NCBI GenBank assembly: GCA_033239525.1
Contig: BSYO01000026.1
Span: 8,914,371-8,978,370 of the forward strand
Length of the DNA stretch: 64,000 nt
Direction of reading: 5' to 3'
DNA from: Nepenthes gracilis
Lineage: Eukaryota > Streptophyta > Magnoliopsida > Caryophyllales > Nepenthaceae
Below are positions 46,201-57,300 of this stretch, piece after piece; position 1 is the stretch's first letter, and each line of letters opens with the position of its first letter. The notes under the pieces are model-generated. The model was given only the letters and a program-made list of their open reading frames with translations, ran no database searches and was not told the origin of the DNA. Position numbers and translations under genes: made by a program.

Positions 46201-47278
46201 ATTTGAGTCTATTATGGTAGGTTAAGGCTATCGAAAGACAATTTCGGATCATTGTATCTTTGTACAAAGATTTTTTGAAGATAATTTCGTTGTTCTCTTA
46301 CTCTATATGAATGATACATTGATTGTCAGGTGAAGTGTTCCTTCGATCATCGAACTGAAGTAGCAGCTTGAGAAGTCATTTGCCGTGAAAGATTTGGAGC
46401 CAACGAAAGAAATTCTAGGCATCAGAATATATTACAATCGTAAGGCAAAAAGGTTATGGATATCTCAAGAGAGCTATATTGAAAAGGTACTTCAATGCTT
46501 CAATATGAAAAAATTCAAGCCAGTGAGCACTCCATTGATGGACCACTTTAAAGTAAACAACCAACAATATCCTTCCATAGATGATGGAAAGGTAGGCATA
46601 AGAGGTATACCCTACTCTTCGGCTGTGGGTAACTTGATATATACCATGGTGGGTATAAGATTGGACATTGCTCATACTGTCAGCATGTTTAGCCACTTTC
46701 TATCAAATCCCAGAAAGGAGTACTGATCCGCGATAAAGTGCATACTTAGATCTCTGAGGAACTTTCAAATTGTACTTGTGTTTTGGAGGCGATAAGCCGC
46801 TTCTGATTGGTTATATCAATATAGACATGGCAGACGATATCGACTCCCGAAAGTCTACATTGAGATACCTAATGAGGAGTGGTCTCCTGGCAATCGAAGT
46901 TACAGAAGTGAGTTGCTCTTTCGATCATTGATGCGAAATTTATTGTTATGACAAAGGCAAGCAAGGAGATGCTGTAAATGAAAAAATTCATCCAAAAGTT
47001 AGGCTTTAAGTATAAGAGATACGTTTTACTTTGTGACATTCACAGTGTAATCCACCTCTTTAAAAAAACTCGTCATTTTATTCCAAATTGAAACACATTG
47101 ATATTCGATATCGTTGGATATAGAATGTCATTGACTTGGAATTGTTGACACTCAACAAGGCCAAGATCGAGGAGAATTGGTCAAACATGATGATCAAAGG
47201 GCTGCAAAAGGGGAAGCTTGAAATCTGTCGCAATATTGTCGGGATGTCAATGATCATCCCCGCACGATCATAATGTAA
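43300..47278 (+). pseudogene. Tnt1-94-like Copia gag-pol, heavily broken
   Basis: The domains are gag (43,310-43,950, FKVCVDQLSGMGINFEDELL, and a C-terminal SSPHSKVLV piece), protease DSGASLHVTSW (about 44,198), integrase (44,580-45,390), RT (about 45,880-46,330) and RNase H-linked sequence (46,385-47,120). In RT the catalytic pair is changed (LLYMNDT for LLYVDDM). After RT, KDLEPTKEILGIRIY and SSAVGNLIYTMVGIRLDIAH are typical of Tnt1-94-type polyproteins. Dozens of stops and shifts are present. It matches the minus-strand copy at 18,195-22,170 domain for domain. Confidence 0.88.
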
Positions 47279-47282
47279 AGTT

Positions 47283-47962
47283 TTTTGGGATATGCATCAC
47301 TCTTGTGTGGGCCTATACCCTGTTGATGGGTGTTCGGAGGTTCGGTCAAGTACACACATATCCATTATTGAGATGGAATATTGTGGTATTCGCGTGGAAT
47401 ACCGAGTTTGAGGAGTGATTGGGTACTAAGGAGTGACCGGGTGCCAAGTTCGAGGAGCGACCATGAGCCAAGTCTGAGTAGCGACCGAGCAGTGATACCA
47501 AAGGAGTAGCGACCGAGCAGTGATACCAGAAGTGTCCAGGCATGACTCACAGTATAAAAACGCATGAAATGCGTTTTTAGGAATATAAAAAGGAGAGCGA
47601 TAGTGAGAGAAACTTATCAGTTTATAAAATCAAACCAAAGAGTACCGTCAGTAAGAGAAAGAGAAGAAAAGAGAAAAAAGTGAGAAAAAGGAGATTTATC
47701 TTGCCCTTACTATTGCTCGAGTCCATTCAATACAAGGTATCCAGCTCTTATACTTTATTTTTAAGGTTTGTATAATCGATTTTATATAATATAGATTTTC
47801 AGACATTTTATCTTGTAAATTTTTTTCATATTCAAACTATAATTTTTACATAAAAATTATTTAAATCTTATCTTTTTATTTTATAATTATTATTTTTTTA
47901 CTATATATCATTATCGTTAATCCCTGCTATCAGTTCATTCAACATGCCAACAAACCCCAACG
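47283..47962 (+). repeat. 3' LTR of the plus-strand Copia
   Basis: It starts TTTTGGGATATGCATCAC (TG decayed to TT) and ends AACCCCAACG. It is co-linear with the 5' LTR through the TATA box, GA-rich leader and U5. A 31-bp GAGTAGCGACCGAGCAGTGA-type unit is duplicated near 47,475-47,540, explaining its extra length. Confidence 0.85.
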
Positions 47963-49200
47963 TATGTAACTATTAGAGTACTCTATGAGATATCGTACTG
48001 CGTTTATAAATCAGTAGTCTATATTCATTAAATTTATAAGTAGCTGGATTAAAATAATATTCTTTTTTGAGGTATTATATCTAAATTTAAATATTATTAT
48101 AAGAGGGAGAGAACTGTGCCCGTGTGATCTCTCCAATCTTTTTGAGGATTCTGTGCAGAGGGCAGCTTTCCGTTGATTATTGTCCTGCTCGCAGGGTATA
48201 ATAATTCAGAATAATAATAATAATAATAATAATAATAACGTGGCCCCTTTCTCATTCATAATAATGCATTCCCCTCGGCGCTGTACGCTCTACATCTCGC
48301 AATCCCGTGGGGCCGTCTGATTATTTCCGGTCAAACGACTTTAATAATAATAATAATAATAATAGATTACTTATGATCGTCATTGCGGTGGTCTTGTATT
48401 GTACTTTGTACTGAACAACATTCCAAGCTCCACATAGCTGGCTAGCGGAGGTCCGTACAATGATTCAATGGGCCTTTATCCACGCAGGAGATGGCTCAAC
48501 ACGTGCGAACCCTATGGTCCTACGCTGCTGTCTCTTATCATGCCTATTACTACAGCCCGTGGTTGCCATCCAGAGGTCAAGCTGCATTATCAGTTAAAAA
48601 ATTTAAAAAATAATATCTTCTGGGATCCTATAATATAAAATATATTTTTTTATATTACTTTTTAAAAAAATTTAATAAAATTTTTATTTAAAAAAAATTA
48701 GTTAAAAAAATAATATGAAATTTATACTTTACATTATAAGATCCCTAAATTATATCAGATATGGGTTTAGAATTTTGATTGGTTAAAAGATCAAATTGTC
48801 ATCCCCTTTTTAAGTTAGAAGCACAGAGTAAATGGGTTCTCAAGTCATTTTGCCTTCTATTATTGAAGTCACACGGTTTTTTAAAAAAAATTAAAAATTA
48901 AAAAGAAACAGGTTTATCATGGGCCACATGGTTCTTTAACTCACTCGGCTTATATGATAGAAAAAGATCCATACCGACGGTAGTTTTAGCCATTTATATT
49001 GTAAAAAATTAAATTATATAAATATTTAATATTGTAAAATTATTCGCATCTAAATACTATAAACGAAAATTTATCAGTTCTACTCATTCAATATTTTCAA
49101 CATATGCAATAAAATAACATAGAATGCCGTAACAGAGGAAAACTTCAAGAATCAAATAGTTTTTAAACAAAATCATCTGAATTTTTCAAACCAAGTAAAC
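47963..49200. other. Intergenic AT-rich sequence with ATA repeats
   Basis: There is no gene. (ATA)n runs lie at 48,211-48,238 and 48,340-48,365. The GC-richer stretch 48,100-48,570 has no frame or structure I can name. Since RL-B lacks an identified exon 2, this region should be kept in mind for it. Confidence 0.5.
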
Positions 49201-49236
49201 TAAATCGACTATAAAAAACCAAATTATAGACTGGTT

Positions 49237-49271
<35 letters not shown>

Positions 49272-50900
49272 TAACTCTTTGCTAACTTATTTTTGACACG
49301 TAATTCATATCAAAGAACTACTTGAATTTACTTCTTTGCAACGAAATCAAATATTTTTTAATCTTTTCCTAGATTTTATTTTACTACCTTGGAAGCAACC
49401 AATACTTCTAAAATTTTAGGATCCAAGCTACCGATAAAATTTTAAAAGTTCGCAGGTTTGGAACAAATATTTGATAATAGGTTGAATAATTTCGGGATAA
49501 GAAAATGTTATCTTTTGGATCATAACACACGCAAGAAGTTTTCTCTTCTTATCCTCACCTCTTCGGCTCTTCTTTCTTTATTTTCATGTGAGTGGCAGTT
49601 AGGTCATGAAAATTGAGTCTATTTATAAGTGACACTGAAAACCAAGGTAGAAAAATGCATAATTATGAGTTTTACACATTAACATTCGAATATTAGCTTG
49701 AATGGTAGTGCACATGTGCGTGACTCAACGGCACACTTGTGCTGCCAATTTTGTTAATTTATGCATGTTTGCGATCTAATGGCGTATGTATGTGACCCAT
49801 TCTGCTACTAGCGCATATACATAATCCATTTTATTATTTGCTGAGATTGCATATAAGTATAAACATTAGCAATCGAACAATAGCTTGAACAATAGCTCAC
49901 CTTTGTACATTTCAAGTGTTTCTAAGTACCAAATCCTTTTCAATTTTGATAAGTATATCTTGAATCATAATAAATCCTAATTGATGAATAAAAAGATTCA
50001 AATATAATTTAATTGGGATAAAAGTTCCATTACAGAAATAAACTAATAAAATAAATCTAACAATCTCTTCCTTTGAAAATTTCGTGACAAAACTCCTTAT
50101 ATAACATAAATAATAAATAAGTTCTAATTACTATAATATTAGAGCTTTGTACAAGACGAACATACAAACACTAAAGATATAAATAGTATGCTTATGGTGT
50201 GTAGCATTTGATATATTTGTTTACCTATAAAGTTGACACTTCTAGAAAAAAAACCTATGATGAATCAAACATATATTGGTATTAAAATAGTAGAGCATAA
50301 CATGTCACCACAATTAATCAAATAGTCAAGATATCTAACAATAATCAGCATAAAAATAATTCAAAAGAATGTTGATACTTTTCTTCTCACAAAATATAAT
50401 AATGCAACCCTTGGGTATGTCAGAACATAATACATCTTCCTCACTAAATAAACACATCTCCTCCCTTTTAGCATAAATTGACAAGGGTCGGCTACCTAAT
50501 AATCAGCCTCATCACCCGAAATCTCCAACTTATCATTGGGCATCACTCGTAGAATATATCGAGCTTGTCGCTTAGCACTACGCTCTGGACAAGTCATCCA
50601 AGTTTTAATATCACTAACTCCGGTCTTAAGGTCTATAACACTCTTGTAGAGATTTGCAAGAAAAGTCCAGACCTGCTCCATCTATTGCTGCACATTCATC
50701 CAAAAACTCTATCTATAATGAAGATATATGCTACTTCTAAAGTTATAACAAAATTAATAGACATAGTAAAAAGTCCGATTGATTAGAATTATCAAACTCT
50801 TCATTATTACCTAAGGTAAGCTCATCATTGCTCTCAATATCAAACACAAAAGCCATGAAAGCTTCAATTTCTTATTAAAAATTAATATTTATATATTTAA
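49200..50900 (-). mobile_element. SIRE-like LTR plus stub of internal region
   Basis: At 50,052-50,100 the sequence ATCTAACA-ATCTCTTCCTTTGAAAA-TTTCGTGACAAAACTC matches the SIRE 3' LTR end and polypurine tract at 30,908-30,950. The LTR therefore ends at 50,062 and internal sequence runs to the right. The minus-strand TATA region (CACTTATAAATAGACTC, about 49,620-49,640) fits the LTR. The frame at 50,496-50,681 lies where the C-terminal part of the env-like ORF would. Gag-pol and the other LTR are missing. A (TA)n run at 49,239-49,269 is near the left end, which I cannot fix. Confidence 0.5.
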
Positions 50901-51282
50901 TTATATATTCATATTTATTAGAATTGTCAAAAATAGTGTGGAGAGATATAAGAGAGAGAAAAATTAAAATAAAATGATACCCACATTTATTTTTAATAAT
51001 TTTAATATAAATAAATATATAAAGTAAGTGTATAAATAATATAATCTTTCTTATTTAAGACTCGCCTTCTTTTCTTTTCTCTGCAATGGATATGAAATTC
51101 TACACCCACAACACTTTTACCCCTACACTTGGAGGAAATAGAAATTCTATTTCCTCATTATTCCCAAGGAATAAATATTACTCTATTTTATTATAAATTT
51201 AATTAAAAATAAATATTTTTATGGGAATAGTTACTCTTACATATGTGAGAATAAATATTTTCACTTTTCATGTGGGAATAAC

Positions 51283-51327
<45 letters not shown>

Positions 51328-51330
51328 TAC

Positions 51331-51367
<37 letters not shown>

Positions 51368-51381
51368 TATTATTATTATTA
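51283..51381. repeat. (ATT)n microsatellite
   Basis: Two long ATT runs are separated by ACTACG. The surroundings (50,900-51,960) are AT-rich and show no gene. Confidence 0.95.
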
Positions 51382-51979
51382 ATATCACTATTTACACCTT
51401 ATTCCTCGTACTATTTTATAAGCTAAATAATAAAATACTAATTCTCAACTTATTCTATTTCAATAACAAAATATAAAAATAATAATTTTAACTCTATTCT
51501 CATCCTATTCTATTCATTGAAAATAATTATTCTATTTTTTTCTTATTCTATTTCAATAATTAAAAGTACTGTTAGAATTTTAACATAAATTTTTCAAAGC
51601 AACAGGATACAATCTTCTTTCAATGGGAGCTTTTACAAAAGAAGTTTATTTATTATCTCAAAAATCAAATTTTAATGATAAAAAATAGTGAACAAAAGTT
51701 AAAATAAATCATTAATATTCTTAATTCTTTACATTTTATCACTCAATATTAATTTTTATAACGATAAAAGTACTTCATCAATGAAAACACCATGACATGT
51801 TCCGCTTGCTACTACTTCTTTATATATGAAATGCTTTAAAAACAGCAAATAAAATAAATATATGTAATGTATCTTGGAGACTTAGATTATTGTTTGAATT
51901 AGGGAGACGCCATGTCACGTACCGGCTTCCGAACAGAAATGGGTCCAATCTTCATAACTCAAAATCTGGATCCTATATA

Positions 51980-53417
51980 TTATAACAAGACAAACAAGAG
52001 GTAATAAATATATGAAACTCACTTTTTGATATATCCTCTAACACTCAAATTAAAAATCTTTCTACATATTAGAGAAAGATGTAAGGAAATGAGCGTGAGA
52101 ATATAAAAAGGATCGGAAAGAGTATTTGTATGGAAGGCAGTGCTCCTTTTTATATATTCTGTTGGGCTAGACCACCGTCAACTTGGATGAATCAATAGAT
52201 TAAGATGAGCGGTGACAACGACACATAGCAAACAAACAATATTCATAAAATTAAAGAGATAAAATACAAATAATTTTACGTAAAAAAATTTTTTTCTGAG
52301 TAAAAGAAAAAAATTACAAGATTGTGCATTCATAAATTTTTACTATATAAAATTGATTATACAAATCCCAAATACAAGAATTCGACTCCTTATATTAAAT
52401 GAACCCAAGAAGTGGTAGTGAATGTAGAAAAAATATTTAGAATAAGAAAAATTTTCTTCTCTCTTTTCTTCACTTTCTCTCACTAGTGGTACTCATTGGT
52501 CTTTAATTTTTATAAGTGATATCTCTCTCAATCGCACTCCCTTTTATAAACTATAAATGGAGTTTCTCACACTTTTTTTATTATGTGTCATTGGGACCGG
52601 TAGTCGATCATCATTCAATATAAACAGTCCAGTTTTTTTTCAAACTCAATAGTTCAATTGCCCTTCAGTATCAGCACCGGGTCACCCTTCGACATTGACA
52701 ATCCCGCTAGCCTCCCTTCGTCTAAGCAGTCCGACTGATTATCGTTTGATTAGGCAGTCTGGCTGATTTCCTCTTCAACCTTAGCACCTGATTGCCCTCT
52801 AACTGCTTGCCGCTTGTACAAATCATGTGTGAATATAATAATACTTTACCTCAATATTGTATCCATGTAAGTATTCAGTTGAACCTCTGAATAGCCAATC
52901 AATCAAATATGGGCTCACGTGGAAGTGACCCATATCCCAGCACGCTTAACTAGTGGAGTGGCTTTAGTGGTTGTGCACTCAAATGGTGGAGTGTCTTTAG
53001 TTATTTTGCACTCGTCCAGTGGAGTGACTAATTTCTGTAACAGTTTTTTGAGCATTGTAATTCATCTTTCCTCTCTCTTTTTGGTCATCCGCCTCATTTT
53101 TCTTTAGATGAGAGACTTTATTTATAATGAGAGATATTGTTTGGTTGGTGGGCGCCTAAATCAATATGTGGGCATGGTAACTCTTTGGTGGCGAAAAGCT
53201 TACTTACTAGATCGGCATGATAACAACCATCTTAATTTCATGGAGGAATGCTTGGCTTTAATTTACTAGATCGGCACAGCCGCTGTTTGAGGTAGCTTAT
53301 TAGATAATCTATTAATGTCTCGTTGTTCGGATCATATTCCCTAGTTCAAGCATTGCGCCATTTGCATGATGGGTTTAGTGGTATTTTCCGTTGAATCGTC
53401 ATTTGAGTCACTTTATG
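51980..53417 (-). repeat. Tat-like LTR interrupted by a Copia solo LTR
   Basis: 51,990-52,159 and 52,943-53,417 together read as the reverse complement of the LTR at 5,184-5,969. GGCAGTGCTCCTTTTTATAT, AGAAAGATGTAAGGAAAT, GTGGAGTGGCTTTAGTG and CAAGCATTGCGCC all have counterparts there in the same order. The U3 end is lost where a Copia fragment begins at 53,418. Confidence 0.65.
52160..52942 (-). repeat. Solo LTR of the Tnt1-like Copia family
   Basis: It starts TGTTGGGCTAG and ends CACGTGGAAGTGACCCATATCCCAGCA. The latter is the reverse complement of the 42,623 LTR start (TGTTAGGATATGGGTCACTTC). Minus-strand TATAAAAGGGAG lies near 52,545. The flanks TATTC (left) and CGCTT (right) can both derive from CATTT, which stands at the homologous uninterrupted site at about 5,704-5,710 when that LTR is read on its minus strand. 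This suggests a decayed 5-bp target duplication. Confidence 0.7.
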
Positions 53418-53601
53418 TAACCGATTTAATTGCATAGTGAATATATTCGGATATATCATCTCGTAGTTTTTTTCTTTTATTTTTAAGAGGGTTTTATACA
53501 TAAAAATTGTGTATCCCTTTATTATTGATGATTGTTGTTCACATGTTGTGTATTGTTAGTTATTTTCTCATGATTCAAATAAGTAGTTTGGGTCCCAATC
53601 A
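53418..53601 (+). repeat. Copia LTR U5 fragment
   Basis: TAACCGATTT, an AGGGTTTTATACATAAAAATT stretch, GATTGTTGTTCACATGTTGTGT and a CCCAATCA end follow the order of the 43,071-43,262 LTR end. It is truncated at the left by the Tat LTR. Confidence 0.5.
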
Positions 53602-56600
53602 GAACAAGCTCTTATAAATCTGAAATTAACATATAGAATTCGGATTAAGAATTAACAAACGTGTATTTACTATTACATAAAATTATTATTTTAATCAAGA
53701 TTAGATTTTGCATATTGAATAAATGGCTATCTTTAATTACCTAGAAAATGATAAGATGGTTATTTTGGATGCAAATTGATTTCAGCTGCGGATTTGAAAA
53801 CATGTGTTGAAATTAATTATTTAAAAATATATAATTTTAATATATTTTTTTAATTTTTTTAAAAATAGTCAAATCACAATAGTTCCTGATGATAAAATTA
53901 AAAAAAATTAAAGAAGAAGCGACGCCCAAATCCGATAAACATGTGCTATAAAAAAAAAAAAAAAAATAGTGTGATATCTCACATGCAATCCCTTCATACA
54001 AACGAGAGAGACTCTCATACTTATTTGCTCACTCTAAATTAATATTTCTATGTTAATTTATGATTTTAATAGTAAAAAATTACACTTGATTTTTTTTCTT
54101 CTATTTGCCTCTTTCAAAACGTATAGGAATCCAAAAAAGAAAAAAAATAAACGAAAAACAATCCAAAATCCTTGATTGTTAAAGTGGATCATGATAGAAT
54201 ATGCCTCTTTAACACGAGTGGCAAATAAGAAGGGCTTAGATCTTTGAAGAAACTTGCCGTTTTACAGTTTATGCCATTGCTATACAGCTACATTTCAGCC
54301 AGATAAGAGGACAAACTCGTCCTTTTCCTTCCTTGTTGCAGATATAGAAATCGTACATGAGGAGTGCAGAAAGAGCTTTACGTCGATAATTATTGATTTC
54401 TGAAACGTACAACCCATTTGTAGCATGATCATGAAAGACGCTGACTGCAAGGGGAAGGGCGCAGCCATGCAAATCTGAGATCCACGGGGTTCATGTAAAA
54501 TTTAGATTGGAGCCATCGCTTCAAGACTTATTGCCGATTACGATATCTCAGAAGCCTGCGAATCAGCCAAGAAAAGTTTATCAGCTCTCAACTTACATGT
54601 AAACAATAAATCCTCTCTCATATCACGAGGTCTGTGAAGAGCCAAATGAACAAACTGCGTTATACTGCGAGGCTGCGTTTCTGAACTTTGAAAATTGCGT
54701 TTCTGAACTTTGAAAATATAAAAAGCCATCCCTACTCGAATGATCGGAATCGCTCGTTTTGGCATTAGTATAAGCCTCTCGGTTTTTCCCCCAAAAGGCA
54801 TATGAGATGGTTGAACGGTAGATCCTACAAAACGAAGTACAGTGCTTTACGTTCCTTTTTCTTTTTTTAGTTAATTTTTTAAAAATAAAAGAAAAAAAAT
54901 AATCAAAAAAAGAAAAATAAAAAAGCTCGAGTACTGTGCTTCGCATTGCAGGATCCACATTCTCATGAAATGGTTGGTTCATCCCTGCCACCCCCGATCA
55001 CTATCTCCCATTTCAATACGGGACTCTGCTCATTCCCCGCTCTTTCGACACCCTAGAAGCCTACCACGAGTCTTCCCACTTTCTATTATCATCAGACAGA
55101 ATGTTTGCATATTCCTTAATTTTAGGGTAAGTTATGGAAAACGATCAGTCTATTATTCTCATAAACCTTTATCCATTCTAGAATAGCTCTTTCACTCGAC
55201 ATCTCATCGGGCATAATGATTATAAAATTAGTAACTTTTATATAAATTTGTTTTTAATAGCTTATTATCTCTGAATTATTTCTCCTCCCTTAACTAACCG
55301 GCATACATACTCTATGCAAACTGCCCGTTGCCCCAGTAGTAGTAGTGGTGGTAGTGGTGGTGGTGGTGGTGGTGGTGGTGGTGGTGGTGGTGTGGTGATA
55401 AGTGAGTTACAGGCAGGACCAGTCACTTTCTCAAAAAAGTGAGAAAACCCACTGCATAATAGTCTTATGTTGTGCCCACCCACCCCTGAAATTTTGAAAA
55501 TGAAGGCAAATTGCTTTTCCTTTTTCTTTTTTCTTTTAAATTTTTCAGGAAAGGACAGATGGACCCACATAAATGGGGCCCAAATCAAGTTTGGATCAGA
55601 TCTCCATGTGGGAGTTCTATTTGGGATAAGATACAGGATAACAAATTGAAGAAGAAGGAGAAGAACAAGAATATGGTAATAAAGTGAAAAAACAAGAAGC
55701 TTTTTGGACATTTGAAGCAATCCATGGCCCACCTTGTGAGTTTACAAACTTCATACAAGATTCCTCATCATATACATCAAACTTCCTAGTTTTAGTCCTT
55801 GGGCCCCTCTTACTCAATATAAAATTAATTTATATCGTAAAATTAAAAAATGCTTTAAATGATTTATATTATTCATATAATAAATACTTTATTCAGGTAT
55901 CAAATGTTAGATATTGCTAACATATTATGTGCTAATAGAGGATCAAGCCGTGCGCAACAGTGATTATTTTGGTAGTTTTAAAGCTTTTATATAAATAGGT
56001 TGTGTGTATAAGTTTTCAAGCTGAGTAGAATCATTAAATCTGATATGGAGATTTTACAGTAGAGAATAATTAATAAGACAACAGTCTTATTTTTTTTTAT
56101 TAAAAACTTTAACTTTGATTTAATTATTACAAAATCCAATCAAATAAAAAGTGACTTTATTTGTACTTACAATTTATAATAATAAAAAAACCATTTAAAA
56201 AAGTGACATGATTACATATCTTAACACCTTTTCTTATTTTTTTCTCCCTCCAATTTTGCCAAACTCAAATTTGATGGACATGTACCTAAGGAGTGTAAAG
56301 ATTTTATGTGCCCTTATGGGTAGATTGATTATTAGTTCCTCGTAGAAATGGAAATCCTTGTTTTTTTATCTCTTGATTGTTTATTTTTTAATTAATTATT
56401 ATAATTTAATTATTTTTTAAAAAAATTAACAAATTTGATTATTTTAAAATAATAAAATTATAAATATTTATTTAAAAATAAATAATTAAGATTAAGAGAA
56501 TAATTTTTTCCTTCTATTTGTGAAAGATGAAATCCTCCTCAGTCCTGTGCCTGATAACCTCTAATGAACTCAGACTCTCTATCAAAAAAAGAAAACAAGA

Positions 56601-56660
56601 AGGCGGAAAAAGGCCAAAACCGCGGTGGGATTGTTCACCAAACTAACTGCGATTTCAGAA
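53602..56660. other. Region left of RL-B, no gene identified
   Basis: It contains a poly-A run at 53,949-53,966, a perfect 22-bp tandem duplication (TGCGTTTCTGAACTTTGAAA, 54,674-54,717) and a (GGT)n microsatellite (55,335-55,394). Open frames such as 54,623-54,991 and 55,265-55,732 show no domain; the latter is low-complexity proline from the GGT run. If RL-B has a nearby exon 2 it should lie here, but no NLKL-type exon with an acceptor is visible. Confidence 0.5.
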
Positions 56661-56665
56661 CCATG

Positions 56666-56953
56666 TTATGTTATCCTTGTATTTACCTTTGTTCTCTGGA
56701 GGCAGACGCTGCTCACGGCGGCGGCCGCCGCCTTGTAATTGGGGATGGGAATGAGGCCAGATTCAATATGGTTGAGATCTTCGATGAGGACGTCATAGTG
56801 CCGCTTCACTTCCTCGGCCGACTTATTCCCGCCCACTGCCTTGGCAACGTTCTGCCAGCGGTCTGGGGTGTCCTTATCGTACACCGCTAAGGCCTTCTCG
56901 AACTGCTTGTTCTGTTTATTTGTCCATGGTGAGCTTGGGGAGCTTGACGCCAT
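56666..56953 (-). CDS. RADIALIS-like single-MYB protein (RL-B), exon 1
   Basis: It encodes an RL protein, a second member of the family of [59 protein letters not shown] and IPIPNYK. One extra residue (Asn) sits in the GGNKSAEEV turn relative to RL-A. The start is the ATG at 56,953 (MASSSPSS, normal for the family). A donor AAAG|GTAAAT at 56,687/56,686 corresponds exactly to that of RL-A. However, the bases before it spell R-E-Q-R, matching EEQR of RL-A, only in the +1 frame; the open frame instead reads [15 protein letters not shown] after NYK. Either one base was gained or lost in the GC-rich alanine tract, or the C-terminus differs. Reading into the intron would stop after 95 residues. Confidence 0.8.
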   Translation of the reverse strand: MASSSPSSPWTNKQNKQFEKALAVYDKDTPDRWQNVAKAVGGNKSAEEVKRHYDVLIEDLNHIESGLIPIPNYKAAAAAVSSVCLQRTKVNTRIT

Positions 56954-57300
56954 CGCTGGATACTAACGATCTCCGAAACGATTTATACTCTGCAGTTTTG
57001 CAAATGATAAAAGAGAAAGATGAACAGAAGAACGTTTTTGGATGGTGGAAAACCAAGAGGAAAATCTGGAAATTCGATCCTGTCTTGTTTTGTTTTGTTT
57101 ATGGATATGCAGAGAGAATTGTTTGTGCAAGATGAATAGGAAAAAAACGCAATGAAAATGAAGGGGGAAAGAGGAAGGTTGGTGCCATTTCTTGGCTCTG
57201 CGGATTATGCACAGAGAGAGCGGAGCAGAGGCTAGAAAATTGCCCAGATGGGAAGGGAAGGGGGAATCTGTCAACTCCATAGCACAAATATACAGTTGGC
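56954..57300 (-). promoter_or_regulatory. RL-B upstream region
   Basis: This stretch is C/T- and A/G-rich with no repeat match. The only TATA-like string is minus-strand TGTATATTTG near 57,285-57,294, about 335 bp before the ATG. It is a weak candidate. Open frames here (56,963-57,311) are overlapping and featureless. Confidence 0.3.

Larger units (their letters stand above)
42623..47962 (+). mobile_element. Tnt1-94-like Copia element, full length but decayed
   Basis: The LTRs at 42,623-43,262 (640 bp) and 47,283-47,962 (680 bp) flank gag-pol. Total length (5.3 kb) is normal for Tnt1-type Copia. The left flank TATAT and right flank TATGT form a near-perfect 5-bp target duplication. The primer-binding site AGTAGTATTAGAGAC follows the 5' LTR. 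LTR promoter signals CAGTATAAAAA (47,550) and CATAGTATAAAAAAG (42,861) mark the TATA box. LTR divergence is obviously large, so the insertion is old. Confidence 0.88.

Noticed and set aside
48100..48160. Possible RL-B exon 2 (acceptor TCTGCACAG near 48,140)
   Set aside because: The peptide after it does not give the NLKL-type ending and runs on for 20 codons; the phase is also uncertain.
55265..55732. 155-codon minus-strand frame with a polyproline stretch
   Set aside because: The proline tract is the GGT microsatellite; the remainder has no domain and overlaps other frames.
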